64,000 nt of DNA, taken from contig NZ_BCRD01000002.1 in assembly GCF_001552415.1 (NCBI RefSeq), forward strand, positions 62,001-126,000, given 5' to 3'. The stretch's first letter is position 1. Each line of letters opens with the position of its first letter. This DNA comes from Corynebacterium xerosis NBRC 16721 = ATCC 373 (lineage in GTDB: Bacteria > Actinomycetota > Actinomycetes > Mycobacteriales > Mycobacteriaceae). Below are positions 18,684 to 27,961 of the stretch, piece after piece. The notes beneath the pieces are model-generated. The model was not told where the DNA came from. It saw nothing but the letters and a program-made list of their open reading frames with translations, and made no database searches. Both the position numbers and the translations under genes were made by a program.

Positions 18684-19967
18684 ATGCCCAAGACCGCTCA
18701 CGCACCGTCATTCTCGTCACACCGGCGGCCAGTCCCGCGCCAGGACGACGTCTCCAGTGCCCGGCGCAACTGGGTCGTCGCGGCGCTGTCGGTGGGCGCG
18801 TTCGGCATCGGCGTCACGGAGTTCGTGGCCATGGGCCTGCTGCCGTACATCGCGGCGGACTTCGGCCGCAGCGAGGCGGAGTCCGGCGCGGTGATCTCCA
18901 TGTACGCCCTCGGCGTGGTCGTCGGCGCCCCGCTGATCACGGTGCTGACGGGATCCGTGCCGCGCCGCCGGATGCTCCTGCTGCTCATGGCGGCGTTCAC
19001 CATCGGCAACGGTGCGACGGTGTGGGCGGGCTCGCTCGGCTCCTTCGGCGCGGTGATGGCCTCCCGCTTCATCGCGGGCATTCCCCACGGCGCCTACTTC
19101 TCGGTCGCCGCGCTCGTCGCAGCGTCGCTGGCCGCGCCGGGCAAGCGCGGCCGGGCGGTGGCGCTGTCGGGGATGGGCCTGTCCGTGGCCACCGTCGCCG
19201 GCGTGCCCGCCGCACAGGCGCTGGGCCAGCAGTTCGGCTGGCGCTCGGCGTTCGCGCTCGTCGCGGTCATCGGCGTCGCCGCTCTGATCGCCCTGTGGTT
19301 CGCCGTCCCGCACATGAACCGCATGCCGGCCACCCGCCCGTTGGAGGAGCTCGGCGCCCTGGCCACCCCGCAGGTGTGGTTCACCGTCGCCATCGGCACG
19401 GTCGGTTTCGGCGGAATGTTCGCGGTGTACACCTACATCACGTGGACCATGACGGAGGTCGGCGGTTTCGCCGAGAACCTGATGTGGCTGGTGCTCATGG
19501 CCTACGGCGTCGGCATGGTGGTCGGCACGTACCTGGGCGGCTGGGTCAGCGACCGCGTCGGCGACATGGGCCTGCTGTGGACGCTGATCGCCATGGCCGT
19601 CGCGCTGGTGGCCTTCTACTTCTCCGCCCCGTACGGCTGGTTGGCGGTGCTCAACTTCGGCGTCATCGGCATGCTGGGCTCGACGCTCGTGCCCAACCTG
19701 CAGACCCGCCTCATGGACGTGGCCGGTCGCGCGCAGACCCTGGCCGCGGCGCTGAACCAGGCGGCGCTGAACATGGCCAACGCCGGTGGCGCGGCGCTGG
19801 GCGGCGCGGTCATCGCGGCCGGACTGGGCTACCGCGCCCCGGCGCTGGCCGGTGCGGTGCTGGCGCTCGCGGCGATCGTCGTCTGGGCTCCCGCGGCGTG
19901 GCTGCGCGCGCGGGCGCTGCGTTCCGGCGCCGAGCGCGAGAAGGCGGTGCTCCGCGCCTCCGAGTGA
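18684..19967 (+). CDS. MFS efflux transporter, DHA1 (AraJ/sugar-efflux-like) family
   Basis: A 427-residue inner-membrane protein with twelve predicted spans. It shows the DHA1 motif A region (loop 2-3: SVPRRRML) and motif C-like segment (SGMGLSVATVAGVPAAQALGQQFGWRSAF) in span 5, which marks antiporters. The N-terminal part GAFGIGVTEFVAMGLLPYIAADF is typical of the YdhP/AraJ branch. The substrate is unknown (sugar or drug efflux). ATG 18684 has GGGAGGA four bases upstream. A TATGAT element at 18572-18577 may be the promoter. Confidence 0.88.
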   Translation: MPKTAHAPSFSSHRRPVPRQDDVSSARRNWVVAALSVGAFGIGVTEFVAMGLLPYIAADFGRSEAESGAVISMYALGVVVGAPLITVLTGSVPRRRMLLLLMAAFTIGNGATVWAGSLGSFGAVMASRFIAGIPHGAYFSVAALVAASLAAPGKRGRAVALSGMGLSVATVAGVPAAQALGQQFGWRSAFALVAVIGVAALIALWFAVPHMNRMPATRPLEELGALATPQVWFTVAIGTVGFGGMFAVYTYITWTMTEVGGFAENLMWLVLMAYGVGMVVGTYLGGWVSDRVGDMGLLWTLIAMAVALVAFYFSAPYGWLAVLNFGVIGMLGSTLVPNLQTRLMDVAGRAQTLAAALNQAALNMANAGGAALGGAVIAAGLGYRAPALAGAVLALAAIVVWAPAAWLRARALRSGAEREKAVLRASE

Positions 19968-19992
19968 GTTTGGGTGGCTGAGTGAGTTCGGG
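19962..19992. repeat. Short direct repeat at the MFS gene end
   Basis: GAGTGAGTTTGGG (19962-19974) recurs as GAGTGAGTTCGGG at 19980-19992. The first copy contains the stop codon of the MFS gene. A decayed third unit follows. Confidence 0.45.
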
Positions 19993-20031
19993 CCGCTGCG
20001 TGGGTTCGTGCCGCTGCCCGGGGGCGCGGGC

Positions 20032-20042
20032 CGTCGTCAAGC
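20032..20042 (-). repeat. GCTTKACGACG dispersed motif (copy 5)
   Basis: CGTCGTCAAGC on the plus strand, intergenic, 18 bp before the -10 box of xth. Confidence 0.7.
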
Positions 20043-20059
20043 GGATCCGGGCGGGGAAG

Positions 20060-20065
20060 TAGGCT
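20060..20065 (+). promoter_or_regulatory. -10 box TAGGCT, leaderless start of xth
   Basis: TAGGCT lies 7 nt before the ATG at 20073. Confidence 0.6.
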
Positions 20066-20072
20066 GCCGGGC

Positions 20073-21029
20073 ATGCCGCTCACCATCGCAACTCTCAACG
20101 TCAACGGCATCCGCGCCGCCGTGAAGAAGCGCCACGAAGACAACCTGGGCATGTTGCCCTGGCTGGAGGAGACCTCCGCCGACGTGGTCCTGCTGCAGGA
20201 GGTGCGCTCCACCGACGATCAGGCCCGCGCGGCCCTCGCCCCGGCTCTGGAGGCCGGTTGGCACTGGGTCGGCGCGGAAAACGAGCTGGCCAAGGGCCGT
20301 GCCGGGGTGGGCATCCTGTCGCGGGCGGAGCTTGACGACGTCCGGGTGGGATTCGGTTCCGACGAATTCGACCGGATGGGCCGCTACATTTCCGGCGTGC
20401 TGCGCGCCGCGGATTCGGGAATCGCCGAGGACGTCCGCATCGCCAGCCTGTACCTGCCGTCCGGGTCGGCGAAGACGGAGAAGCAGGACGAGAAGTACCG
20501 CTTCCTCGACGCGTTTTCCGGCCATCTCGCCGAGCTCGGCGCGTCCGGCCGCGATGATGCGCACGCCGTCATCGGCGGCGACTGGAACATCTGCCACCGC
20601 GAGCAGGACCTGAAGAACTGGCGCACCAACCGCACCAAGTCCGGCTTCCTGCCGCAGGAGCGCGCGTGGATGGACTCCGTGTTCGGCACGTTCCCCGACG
20701 AAGCGCCGCAGGCTTCCCGCGTGAACGCCTCCGCCCGAGAACTGGCGGCCGGCGTCTTCACCGACGGCACCGCGTGGGCCGCGCCGGAGGTCAACGACGA
20801 CCCCGTCTGGTTCGACGTCACCCGCCGCCTGCACCCCGACGCCGACGGCCCGTGGTCCTGGTGGACCTACCGCGGCCAGGCGTTCGACACCGACGCGGGC
20901 TGGCGCATCGACTACCAGGCGGCGACGAAGCCGATGCTGGAGCGGGCCGTGACGGCGATCGTGGAGAAGCCGTCGGCGTACGACCGCCGCTGGACCGACC
21001 ACGCGCCGGTCATCGTCGAGTACCGCTAG
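20073..21029 (+). CDS. xth: Exodeoxyribonuclease III / AP endonuclease
   Basis: A 318-residue EEP-fold nuclease that incises abasic sites and trims 3' ends in base-excision repair, downstream of glycosylases such as Nei2. Motifs in order: TLNVNGIR (Asn9, Asn11), LQEVR with the metal-binding Glu43, GGDWNICH, the DNA-binding SGFLPQERAW, WWTYRGQAFDTDAGWRIDY, and the final TDHAP with catalytic His310. Length is somewhat above the ~260-270 of E. coli ExoIII. A copy of the dispersed motif at 20330 encodes Leu-Asp-Asp after SRAE. It stands alone with its own leaderless promoter. Confidence 0.95.
   Translation: MPLTIATLNVNGIRAAVKKRHEDNLGMLPWLEETSADVVLLQEVRSTDDQARAALAPALEAGWHWVGAENELAKGRAGVGILSRAELDDVRVGFGSDEFDRMGRYISGVLRAADSGIAEDVRIASLYLPSGSAKTEKQDEKYRFLDAFSGHLAELGASGRDDAHAVIGGDWNICHREQDLKNWRTNRTKSGFLPQERAWMDSVFGTFPDEAPQASRVNASARELAAGVFTDGTAWAAPEVNDDPVWFDVTRRLHPDADGPWSWWTYRGQAFDTDAGWRIDYQAATKPMLERAVTAIVEKPSAYDRRWTDHAPVIVEYR
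20330..20340 (+). repeat. GCTTKACGACG dispersed motif (copy 6, inside xth)
   Basis: GCTTGACGACG, read in frame as Leu-Asp-Asp. Confidence 0.7.
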
Positions 21030-21124
21030 CGGCGCAGTCCGCCGGGCCGCCGGACCGCAGTGCCGGCGGCCACTGCGACGGCCACGGTCACGGTCGCAGC
21101 CGGATGGCCCGAAGGTCGTGCCGG

Positions 21125-21979
21125 TCAGTCCGCGTTCCCGATCGTCCGCAGGATCCCGTCGACCACCGCGTCGGCCATGCGGGCGCGACCGTCCGCGGAA
21201 CCCAGGACGGTGATGTCCGCGGAATCCCTCATGTTGCCGAACTCGACGAGCGCCTTCGGTTTGGTGGACAGGTTCAGCCCGGTCAAGTCCGCCCGCAGGT
21301 CGATTCCGCCGTCGCCGAGGTAATTCGACGGGGCGAAACCGGCCGCGACGAACGCGTCGCGGATGTTGGCGGCCAGGGCGCCGGAACCATCTGCGTCATT
21401 GCCGGGCAGGGGATCGGCGATGGCGATGACGTGGAAACCCCGGTTGCCTTCGGCCGCACCATCGGCGTGCAGGCTGACCACGACGTCGGCCTCGGAGGCG
21501 TTTTCCTTCCGGGCGCGCTCGTCGATGCAGTCCGCGGTGCCGGTGTCGTCGGGCCTGCCGACCAGGACCGTCGCGCCCAGGGCCTCGAGCCGCGGGCGGA
21601 TTTCCTCGGCCATCAGCCAGTTGAACGTGTGCTCCGGCCAGCCGTCGTTGGCCGTGGTGCCGGTGACCTGGCAGGGCTTTTCGCCCCCGCGCCCGTCCGT
21701 CACCATCGGGGTGGGATCCGGCATGACCGCCGCGTGCCCCGGATCGAGGTAGACGGTGCGGCCGTCGAGGGCAGGTTTCTCCGGGGCGGGAGTTGGCCGG
21801 GGTGCGTCGGCGCGGGACGTCGGCGTCGCAGCGATGGCCGGCTCGGGAACGTCGCGCACGCCGACGGCACCGGCGTCACCGGCGGGACCGACTCCGGAGC
21901 CGATGGTGCATCCCGCCGCCGAAAGAGCGCACGCGGCCGCCAGCACGGAGAGGGCGGCTCGGGTGCGCACGAAGTTCAC
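21125..21979 (-). CDS. Secreted N-acetylmuramoyl-L-alanine amidase (Amidase_3, Rv3717-like)
   Basis: A 284-residue zinc amidase that cleaves the bond between muramic acid and L-Ala in peptidoglycan. It has an N-terminal signal sequence with a possible lipobox (AAGC, Cys24), so it may be a lipoprotein, then a Pro/Ala linker to about residue 70. Zinc ligands are His82 (DPGHAA), Glu116 (PEHTFN) and His171 (SLHADG); the catalytic Glu is Glu246 (VEFGNM). Cys103 and Cys151 could form the disulfide seen in the mycobacterial enzyme. It starts 7 nt after the stop of the upstream membrane gene, whose C-terminus is a degenerate copy of this fold. Confidence 0.9.
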   Translation of the reverse strand: MNFVRTRAALSVLAAACALSAAGCTIGSGVGPAGDAGAVGVRDVPEPAIAATPTSRADAPRPTPAPEKPALDGRTVYLDPGHAAVMPDPTPMVTDGRGGEKPCQVTGTTANDGWPEHTFNWLMAEEIRPRLEALGATVLVGRPDDTGTADCIDERARKENASEADVVVSLHADGAAEGNRGFHVIAIADPLPGNDADGSGALAANIRDAFVAAGFAPSNYLGDGGIDLRADLTGLNLSTKPKALVEFGNMRDSADITVLGSADGRARMADAVVDGILRTIGNAD

Positions 21980-21986
21980 GCCCCGA

Positions 21987-24806
21987 TCATATGGCGGGGC
22001 GCGGGTGCGGGGGTCGCTGCTGGCGCAGCATCGCCGCCACGCCGTCGGCGAGGGCGCGGGCGAAATGGCCCCGCCACTCCCGCGTCTTCATGGTCTTGTT
22101 CTCGGCGGCGTTGTCCACGTTGCCGGCCGACGCGATGATCTCCGGGGCCCCCGTCGTCGGCGCGACCCGGAACGCCGGGGCCAGACCGTCGGCCACGTAC
22201 CCGCGGCGGCCCTCGTCGTCGTACCGGCTGTCCGGGGTGAACCGGTGGAAGACCAGTGCGTCGCGGACGCCGCCGGCGAGGTTCGCCGTCCGTTCCGAAC
22301 CGAAGCCCGTCGCCCCGGGGTACAAACCCGTCACGCGGATCCCGGAAACGCCCGCGCCCTTGGCGTCCATGCCGACGTTGACCACGGCATCGAAGGTGGA
22401 GCCGACGGTTGAGTCGAAGCCGGAGTCGGCGGTGGTGGAGTCGGTGGTGGAGTCGGTGGTGGAGCCGTCGCCGAGCAGCACCGGAGTTGCCCCCCGCCGT
22501 CGCAGCTCGGCCACGACGGCGTCGGCCAGGGCCGCGGACATCTCGCGGCCGGCCCGCGCGGCCTTCTCCCCGTTCCCACCGAGCTCCGGGTCTCCGGCGA
22601 GGCGCTCGACGTCGTCGAGTTCGCCGTCACCGGCACCGTCAACGTCCCCGGTGCCGGCGCGCACGCCGATGACCGCGCCGACGAGCGTCCGCGCGGCCTC
22701 CTCGGGCGGCACGATGATGGGCTGGCGGTGCGGGGTACGTGCGGGATCCGGTCTCGACGGAGGGTGCGGGGAGTCCGCCAGAATCGAGTCGACCCGGCCC
22801 GTCGGGTGCATGGCGTCGACGGCGAAGATCGTCGTCGGGCCGTCCTGGTAGACCGGCGTCAGGCCGGGGGACCACCAGGCCCAGGACTTCGACGCCAGTG
22901 CCGCCCCTCCCGCCGAACTCGCCGACGGCGGCGACACGAAGACGTAGCGGATCCCGAGGCTGCGCAATGCGACGTCGACGTCGTTGGCGGCGCCGGGGTC
23001 GCCCGGCATGCCCGTGCCGGCGAGGTCGAGGTCGTCGAGCGCTTCGGCGCTGAGCTCCGAATCCGGGTCCGGCCACGGGAAGTGGGTGAACAGCGACGGC
23101 AGTCCGTGGAGGGCGTACATCCAGCCGGAACCCTCCGAGGGGTTGACCAGGACGTGGCCCTCCATCGCATCGGGCTGCCCGGCGAGCCACTGCATCGCCT
23201 CCTTGTCGGCCTCGGACACGTACGTGGTGCCGCGGCCGGCGAGCATCGTGGAGCGGGCCTCGTCACCCGTCGCCCACGCCACGGGCACCAGCGCCACCGA
23301 CGCCGTCGCCGCCGCGACGATCGCCGCGGTGGCGCGGCGCCGGCGCATGGCGGCACCACCGTGCGGCGGGGAGGCCGGGACGTCGTCAAGCGAAGAACCC
23401 GGGCCACCGGAACGCCTGCGCCGCGCGACCCGCGCGACCACGTCGACCAGCCACGCCACCGCCACGCCGATGCACACCAACCGCAGAATGCCCATGGGCG
23501 CCTGGATCCGGTAGGCCATGTCGTAGAAGAAGGTGCCCACCGTGCGCAGCCACTCGCCGACCGGATCGGCCCACCGGGCCTGCGCGCTGTCGGCGACGGC
23601 GCCCAACACGATCAGCGAGAACACCGGCCACGGCGTCCAGGGGCGCCGGCGGAACAGCAGCACCGCCGCGCCGATGACGGACAAGACGAACGCCGGCGGA
23701 TACCAGCCGATCTTCTGCGTGTGATTCGACTGGCCCGTCACCGTCCACCACAGGGACTCCGCCCGCCCCAGGCCCACCTGGCCCGTGTACTCGGCGACGG
23801 ACTCGCCCTGCCCCGTGGCCGCCACCAGCACGGGAGCGAGCAGCACGGCGACGAGCACGGCGGTGACCGCCAGCCGCACCAGGGAACCCAGCCGCGGTCG
23901 CGTCAGCCACCACACCAGGGCGAACACCGCCAATGCGACGGCCGCCGCCGGATGGGCCAGGAAGACGCCGGCCAGCGCGGGGATGACCGCGACCGTGCGG
24001 CCGGTGAACAGCAGCGCCGCAGTGGCCGGGATCGCCGCCACCGCCAGCAGGTACGGCAGGGAGGCGGTGATCATCAGTGAACCGGTGATCTCCGGCAGTG
24101 CGATCGACGCCACGGCCGCGGCGGGGGCCGCAATGGCGGACCACCGGGGACCGGCGACGACCCAGGCCAGAAACGCAGCGCCCGCGGGCAACAGCACCAT
24201 CGGCGCCACCGCCCCGAACACGTTGCCCTGCAGGATCGGATCCCCGGGCACCAACGACCCCAACGCATGCCAGGCCGACGGGTAGAACATTTCGGTGCCG
24301 GTCTCGCGGTTCATCAACTCGCCGGCCCGCGTCGGGGACGCGACGCCCTCCTCGGCCGCCCAGCGCAGAAAATTGTTGTGCCAGTGCATGTCCCACGCCT
24401 CGCGCAGGTTGGAGCCGCCGCCCGGGAGGTCGCCCAAGGGCAGCAGATAGCGCACCGAACCCACCGCGGTCACCGCGGCCGCCACCGCGGCGGTCGCCCA
24501 TTCCGCCGCAGCCGGCCGCGTGAAACGGGATCCCTCGGCGTCGCGGCCGGAACGCGCATTTGCGGCGGGAACGAACGTCGCGGCCAGATACGCCACGGCG
24601 GTGGCGCCCGCCCACACCGCCGCGAAGACGGGCCATCCCCATCGGATGTCCAGCGCGCCGGCCACCCACGCGCCGAAGCCGGCGACGCCCAAAATCACCG
24701 GGCCGGCGGCGGCCAGCGCGGGCATGGGCCGCAGGCCGGCGGCAATGCCGGTGGCCGTGCCCGGGAGAAGCAGCAGCAGAACCGTGACGGCGGCTGCAGC
24801 GAACAT
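21987..24806 (-). CDS. Large polytopic membrane protein (DUF6541-like) fused to a degenerate amidase domain
   Basis: A 939-residue protein. Residues 1 to about 515 hold around 12 membrane spans in a GT-C glycosyltransferase-like layout, with a large loop at 120-190 containing EAWDMHWHNNF. Residues 520-680 are an extracytoplasmic domain. Residues about 700-930 align with the neighbouring amidase: DALVxxR, LVGAVIGVRAG, RRRGATPVLL, then IRVTGLYP and EIIASAGNVDNAAE. The zinc His and catalytic Glu positions are Gly812 and Ser893, so this domain should be inactive. DUF6541 proteins occur in mycolata cell-envelope loci; the function is unknown. It sits in an operon with the amidase. Confidence 0.75.
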   Translation of the reverse strand: MFAAAAVTVLLLLLPGTATGIAAGLRPMPALAAAGPVILGVAGFGAWVAGALDIRWGWPVFAAVWAGATAVAYLAATFVPAANARSGRDAEGSRFTRPAAAEWATAAVAAAVTAVGSVRYLLPLGDLPGGGSNLREAWDMHWHNNFLRWAAEEGVASPTRAGELMNRETGTEMFYPSAWHALGSLVPGDPILQGNVFGAVAPMVLLPAGAAFLAWVVAGPRWSAIAAPAAAVASIALPEITGSLMITASLPYLLAVAAIPATAALLFTGRTVAVIPALAGVFLAHPAAAVALAVFALVWWLTRPRLGSLVRLAVTAVLVAVLLAPVLVAATGQGESVAEYTGQVGLGRAESLWWTVTGQSNHTQKIGWYPPAFVLSVIGAAVLLFRRRPWTPWPVFSLIVLGAVADSAQARWADPVGEWLRTVGTFFYDMAYRIQAPMGILRLVCIGVAVAWLVDVVARVARRRRSGGPGSSLDDVPASPPHGGAAMRRRRATAAIVAAATASVALVPVAWATGDEARSTMLAGRGTTYVSEADKEAMQWLAGQPDAMEGHVLVNPSEGSGWMYALHGLPSLFTHFPWPDPDSELSAEALDDLDLAGTGMPGDPGAANDVDVALRSLGIRYVFVSPPSASSAGGAALASKSWAWWSPGLTPVYQDGPTTIFAVDAMHPTGRVDSILADSPHPPSRPDPARTPHRQPIIVPPEEAARTLVGAVIGVRAGTGDVDGAGDGELDDVERLAGDPELGGNGEKAARAGREMSAALADAVVAELRRRGATPVLLGDGSTTDSTTDSTTADSGFDSTVGSTFDAVVNVGMDAKGAGVSGIRVTGLYPGATGFGSERTANLAGGVRDALVFHRFTPDSRYDDEGRRGYVADGLAPAFRVAPTTGAPEIIASAGNVDNAAENKTMKTREWRGHFARALADGVAAMLRQQRPPHPRPAI
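22430..22466. repeat. 12-bp tandem repeat (DSTT) in the membrane-amidase fusion
   Basis: Repeated GTCGGTGGTGGA units encode DSTTDSTT on the minus strand, in the insertion that replaces the region before the lost zinc His of the pseudo-amidase domain. Confidence 0.6.
23381..23391 (-). repeat. GCTTKACGACG dispersed motif (copy 7)
   Basis: CGTCGTCAAGC on the plus strand, inside the large membrane gene. It is read as Leu-Asp-Asp (SSLDDVP, residues 471-477), in the cytoplasmic linker after span 11. Confidence 0.7.
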
Positions 24807-25133
24807 GTGCGCCTCACTCGTTCATCGCGCGGCGCCGGGGGAGCCCGTGGCCGCGGAAGGGATCGGAAGAAGGGTTGACGGTCCCACGATAGGCGGAGGG
24901 GCCCCGGAAACACGGCTCGGCGAGTCAATGGTCGCGGCGAGTCGCGGGGCTGGGGCTGGAGAAGGGGAGCGGCCGGGCGATCGGGCGGGGACCGGCCGGG
25001 TGCGGGGCCACCTCCGATACGGGGGAGGGTGTCGGAGTTGACGTAGGATTGTGCGAAACTCTGAATCGGACGGCCCCGGAGTAACTCGCGTACACCAAGT
25101 AGTGCGGACAGGGCCGGGTGAAAGGGGAGTGTC
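24807..25133. other. Divergent intergenic region, promoters only
   Basis: No gene is seen. Rightward, TTGACG (25038-25043) and CTGAAT (25061-25066) are 17 bp apart and may drive the gene at 25134. Leftward, TATCGT on the minus strand (24886-24891) may be a -10 box for the membrane-amidase operon. Both are weak readings. Confidence 0.4.
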
Positions 25134-25655
25134 GTGGACGACAGGACGTACGGCCCCTCGGACGGGAGCATGCGCTTCGACGATTTCGACGAATCCGGCG
25201 AGCCCCGAGGGCCCCGCGAGCCCGCCGGCCCCGGCGAGCGGCGAGGCCCGGGCCGCGGCAGCGATTCCGGCTCCGGCCCCGATTCCGACTCCACCTTCGA
25301 CTTCGAGGCCCTGGCGCGCAGCCTCGAGGGCGGCGACGGTGCATCCGCCGGCGTCCCCCTCATCGTGGCCGGCGGTGTTTTCCTCGCATTGACCGTGCTG
25401 GCCTTCGTCTACGGCTGGCCGCTGTGGGCCACGGCGCTGTGCGTGCTGGCCCTGGTTGCGGTCGCCGCCGCGGGCATGCTCCGGCGACCGCCGGTGGCGC
25501 CGCTGGAGTTGACGTCGAGCGAGCGCGACCGCGTCCGCCGCGTCCTCGGCGAGCACGGCGTGCGGCCGGCCGTGGCGCTGGTCCGCGCCCTCTATCCCGG
25601 CGAGTCGAGCGCCGCGGCGGTGAAGACCGTGCGGCTGCTGCTCGAGCGTCGCTGA
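25134..25655 (+). CDS. Two-span membrane protein, unknown function
   Basis: A 173-residue ORF from GTG 25134, preceded by AAGGGGAG with a four-base spacer. The first ~70 residues are acidic, Gly/Pro/Arg-rich and probably disordered. Two adjacent spans (about 76-93 and 96-114) form a hairpin. A cytoplasmic helical tail LTSSERDRVRRVLGEHGVRPAVALVRALYPG looks folded; it resembles the ribosomal-C-terminal-like helical tails of small actinobacterial membrane proteins, but I cannot name a family. It stands 48 bp upstream of trpS, which has its own -10 box. Confidence 0.6.
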   Translation: MDDRTYGPSDGSMRFDDFDESGEPRGPREPAGPGERRGPGRGSDSGSGPDSDSTFDFEALARSLEGGDGASAGVPLIVAGGVFLALTVLAFVYGWPLWATALCVLALVAVAAAGMLRRPPVAPLELTSSERDRVRRVLGEHGVRPAVALVRALYPGESSAAAVKTVRLLLERR

Positions 25656-26789
<1,134 letters not shown>

Positions 26790-26810
26790 CGGCTTAGCTT
26801 CTTTACGGCT

Positions 26811-26821
26811 GCTTTACGACG
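26811..26821 (+). repeat. GCTTKACGACG dispersed motif (copy 8, T variant)
   Basis: GCTTTACGACG, intergenic, 22 bp past the trpS stop. A partial copy CTTTACGGC lies immediately upstream. Confidence 0.7.
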
Positions 26822-26850
26822 CTCACCGCGTCGCCGAGAGGGCGGACCGG

Positions 26851-26856
26851 TAAACT
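26851..26856 (+). promoter_or_regulatory. -10 box TAAACT for the YihY gene
   Basis: TAAACT lies about 80 bp before the GTG at 26936, so this gene would have a leader of about 70 nt. Confidence 0.45.
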
Positions 26857-26935
26857 GGCCCCGTAACGTTCGCCCGGATGATCGGGGCCGGTGACCGGCC
26901 TCTTTCCTCCCCCACGACGAAAGCAGGTTCGAGCG

Positions 26936-27961
26936 GTGGCAACATCGACGCGTCCCGACCCGAAGAAGACCGATCGCTACGGCATCGAACGAGTCACCGA
27001 CGACGATCCCGGTTTCGTCGACAAGATGCGCATGAAGTACGGGTGGCTCGACCACGTCATGCGCATGCAGGAGCGGTACTCGCAGGAGGGCGGCAACCAC
27101 TTCGCCGCGGGCGTCACGTACTTCTCGGTGCTGTCCGTCTTCCCGCTTTTGATGTTGGCGTTCGCCATCCTCGGTTTCGTGCTGCGGGGCAACGACGAAA
27201 TGATGCGGACCATCGAGGACGGCATCACCCAGAACCTCAGCGGTGAGATGGGCGAGACGGTGACGTCGATCATCGACAGCGCGGTGAGCCAGGCCGGCGG
27301 CGTGTTCACCATCGGTTTCATCACCGCCCTGTGGTCGGGCCTGAGCTGGATGGGCAACCTGCGCATGGGCGTCACCGCCCTGTGGAAGCGGCCGATCATC
27401 GCCGAGAACTTCGTGCTGGGCAAGCTGCGCGATTTCATCCGCCTGCTGGGCATGATGCTGATGATCGCCCTGACCTTCGCCGTCACCGCCATCGGTTCCT
27501 CGGGCCTGACGTCGTCGCTGGTGGAGAAGGTCGGCCTGGACGGGGTGCCGGGCATCGGCATCCTCACCACGGTCGTCGCCATCGCCCTGGGCCTGGTGGC
27601 GAACTGGATCCTGTTCTTCTGGATGCTCGCGTCGCTGCCGCGCGGCAAGGTCCCCATGAAGCCCGCCATGCAGGGCGCGGTCATCGGCGCCATCGGCCTC
27701 GAGGTGGTCAAGCAGCTGGGTTCGCTGTTCTTCTCCAACGCGCTGTCGAATCCCGCCGGCGCGGTCTTCGGCCCGATCATCGGTCTGATGGTCGTGTTCT
27801 ACCTGATCTGGCGCATCACCATGTACGCGTCGGCGTGGACGGCCACCACCGAGGAGGCGATGGCAATGGAGAAGCCCGACGCCCCGCCGCCGGCCGTCAT
27901 CAACGTCCGCCCGGAGGCAGCGGCCCCGAAGGGTTCCGTCGCCCGCCTGCTGCGCCTGTGA
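26936..27961 (+). CDS. YihY/BrkB-family inner-membrane protein
   Basis: A 341-residue protein with a charged N-terminal region (residues 1-50) and six membrane spans. The family block FAAGVTYFSVLSVFPLLMLAFAILGF is intact, as are the GLSWMGNLRMGVTALWKRP and WRITMYASAW segments. Despite the old name 'ribonuclease BN', YihY proteins have no demonstrated nuclease role; the function is unknown, perhaps transport. GTG 26936 is preferred because the family-like sequence begins there; ATG 26891 in the same frame would add 15 residues. The stop abuts the stop of the convergent carboxypeptidase gene. Confidence 0.88.
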   Translation: MATSTRPDPKKTDRYGIERVTDDDPGFVDKMRMKYGWLDHVMRMQERYSQEGGNHFAAGVTYFSVLSVFPLLMLAFAILGFVLRGNDEMMRTIEDGITQNLSGEMGETVTSIIDSAVSQAGGVFTIGFITALWSGLSWMGNLRMGVTALWKRPIIAENFVLGKLRDFIRLLGMMLMIALTFAVTAIGSSGLTSSLVEKVGLDGVPGIGILTTVVAIALGLVANWILFFWMLASLPRGKVPMKPAMQGAVIGAIGLEVVKQLGSLFFSNALSNPAGAVFGPIIGLMVVFYLIWRITMYASAWTATTEEAMAMEKPDAPPPAVINVRPEAAAPKGSVARLLRL

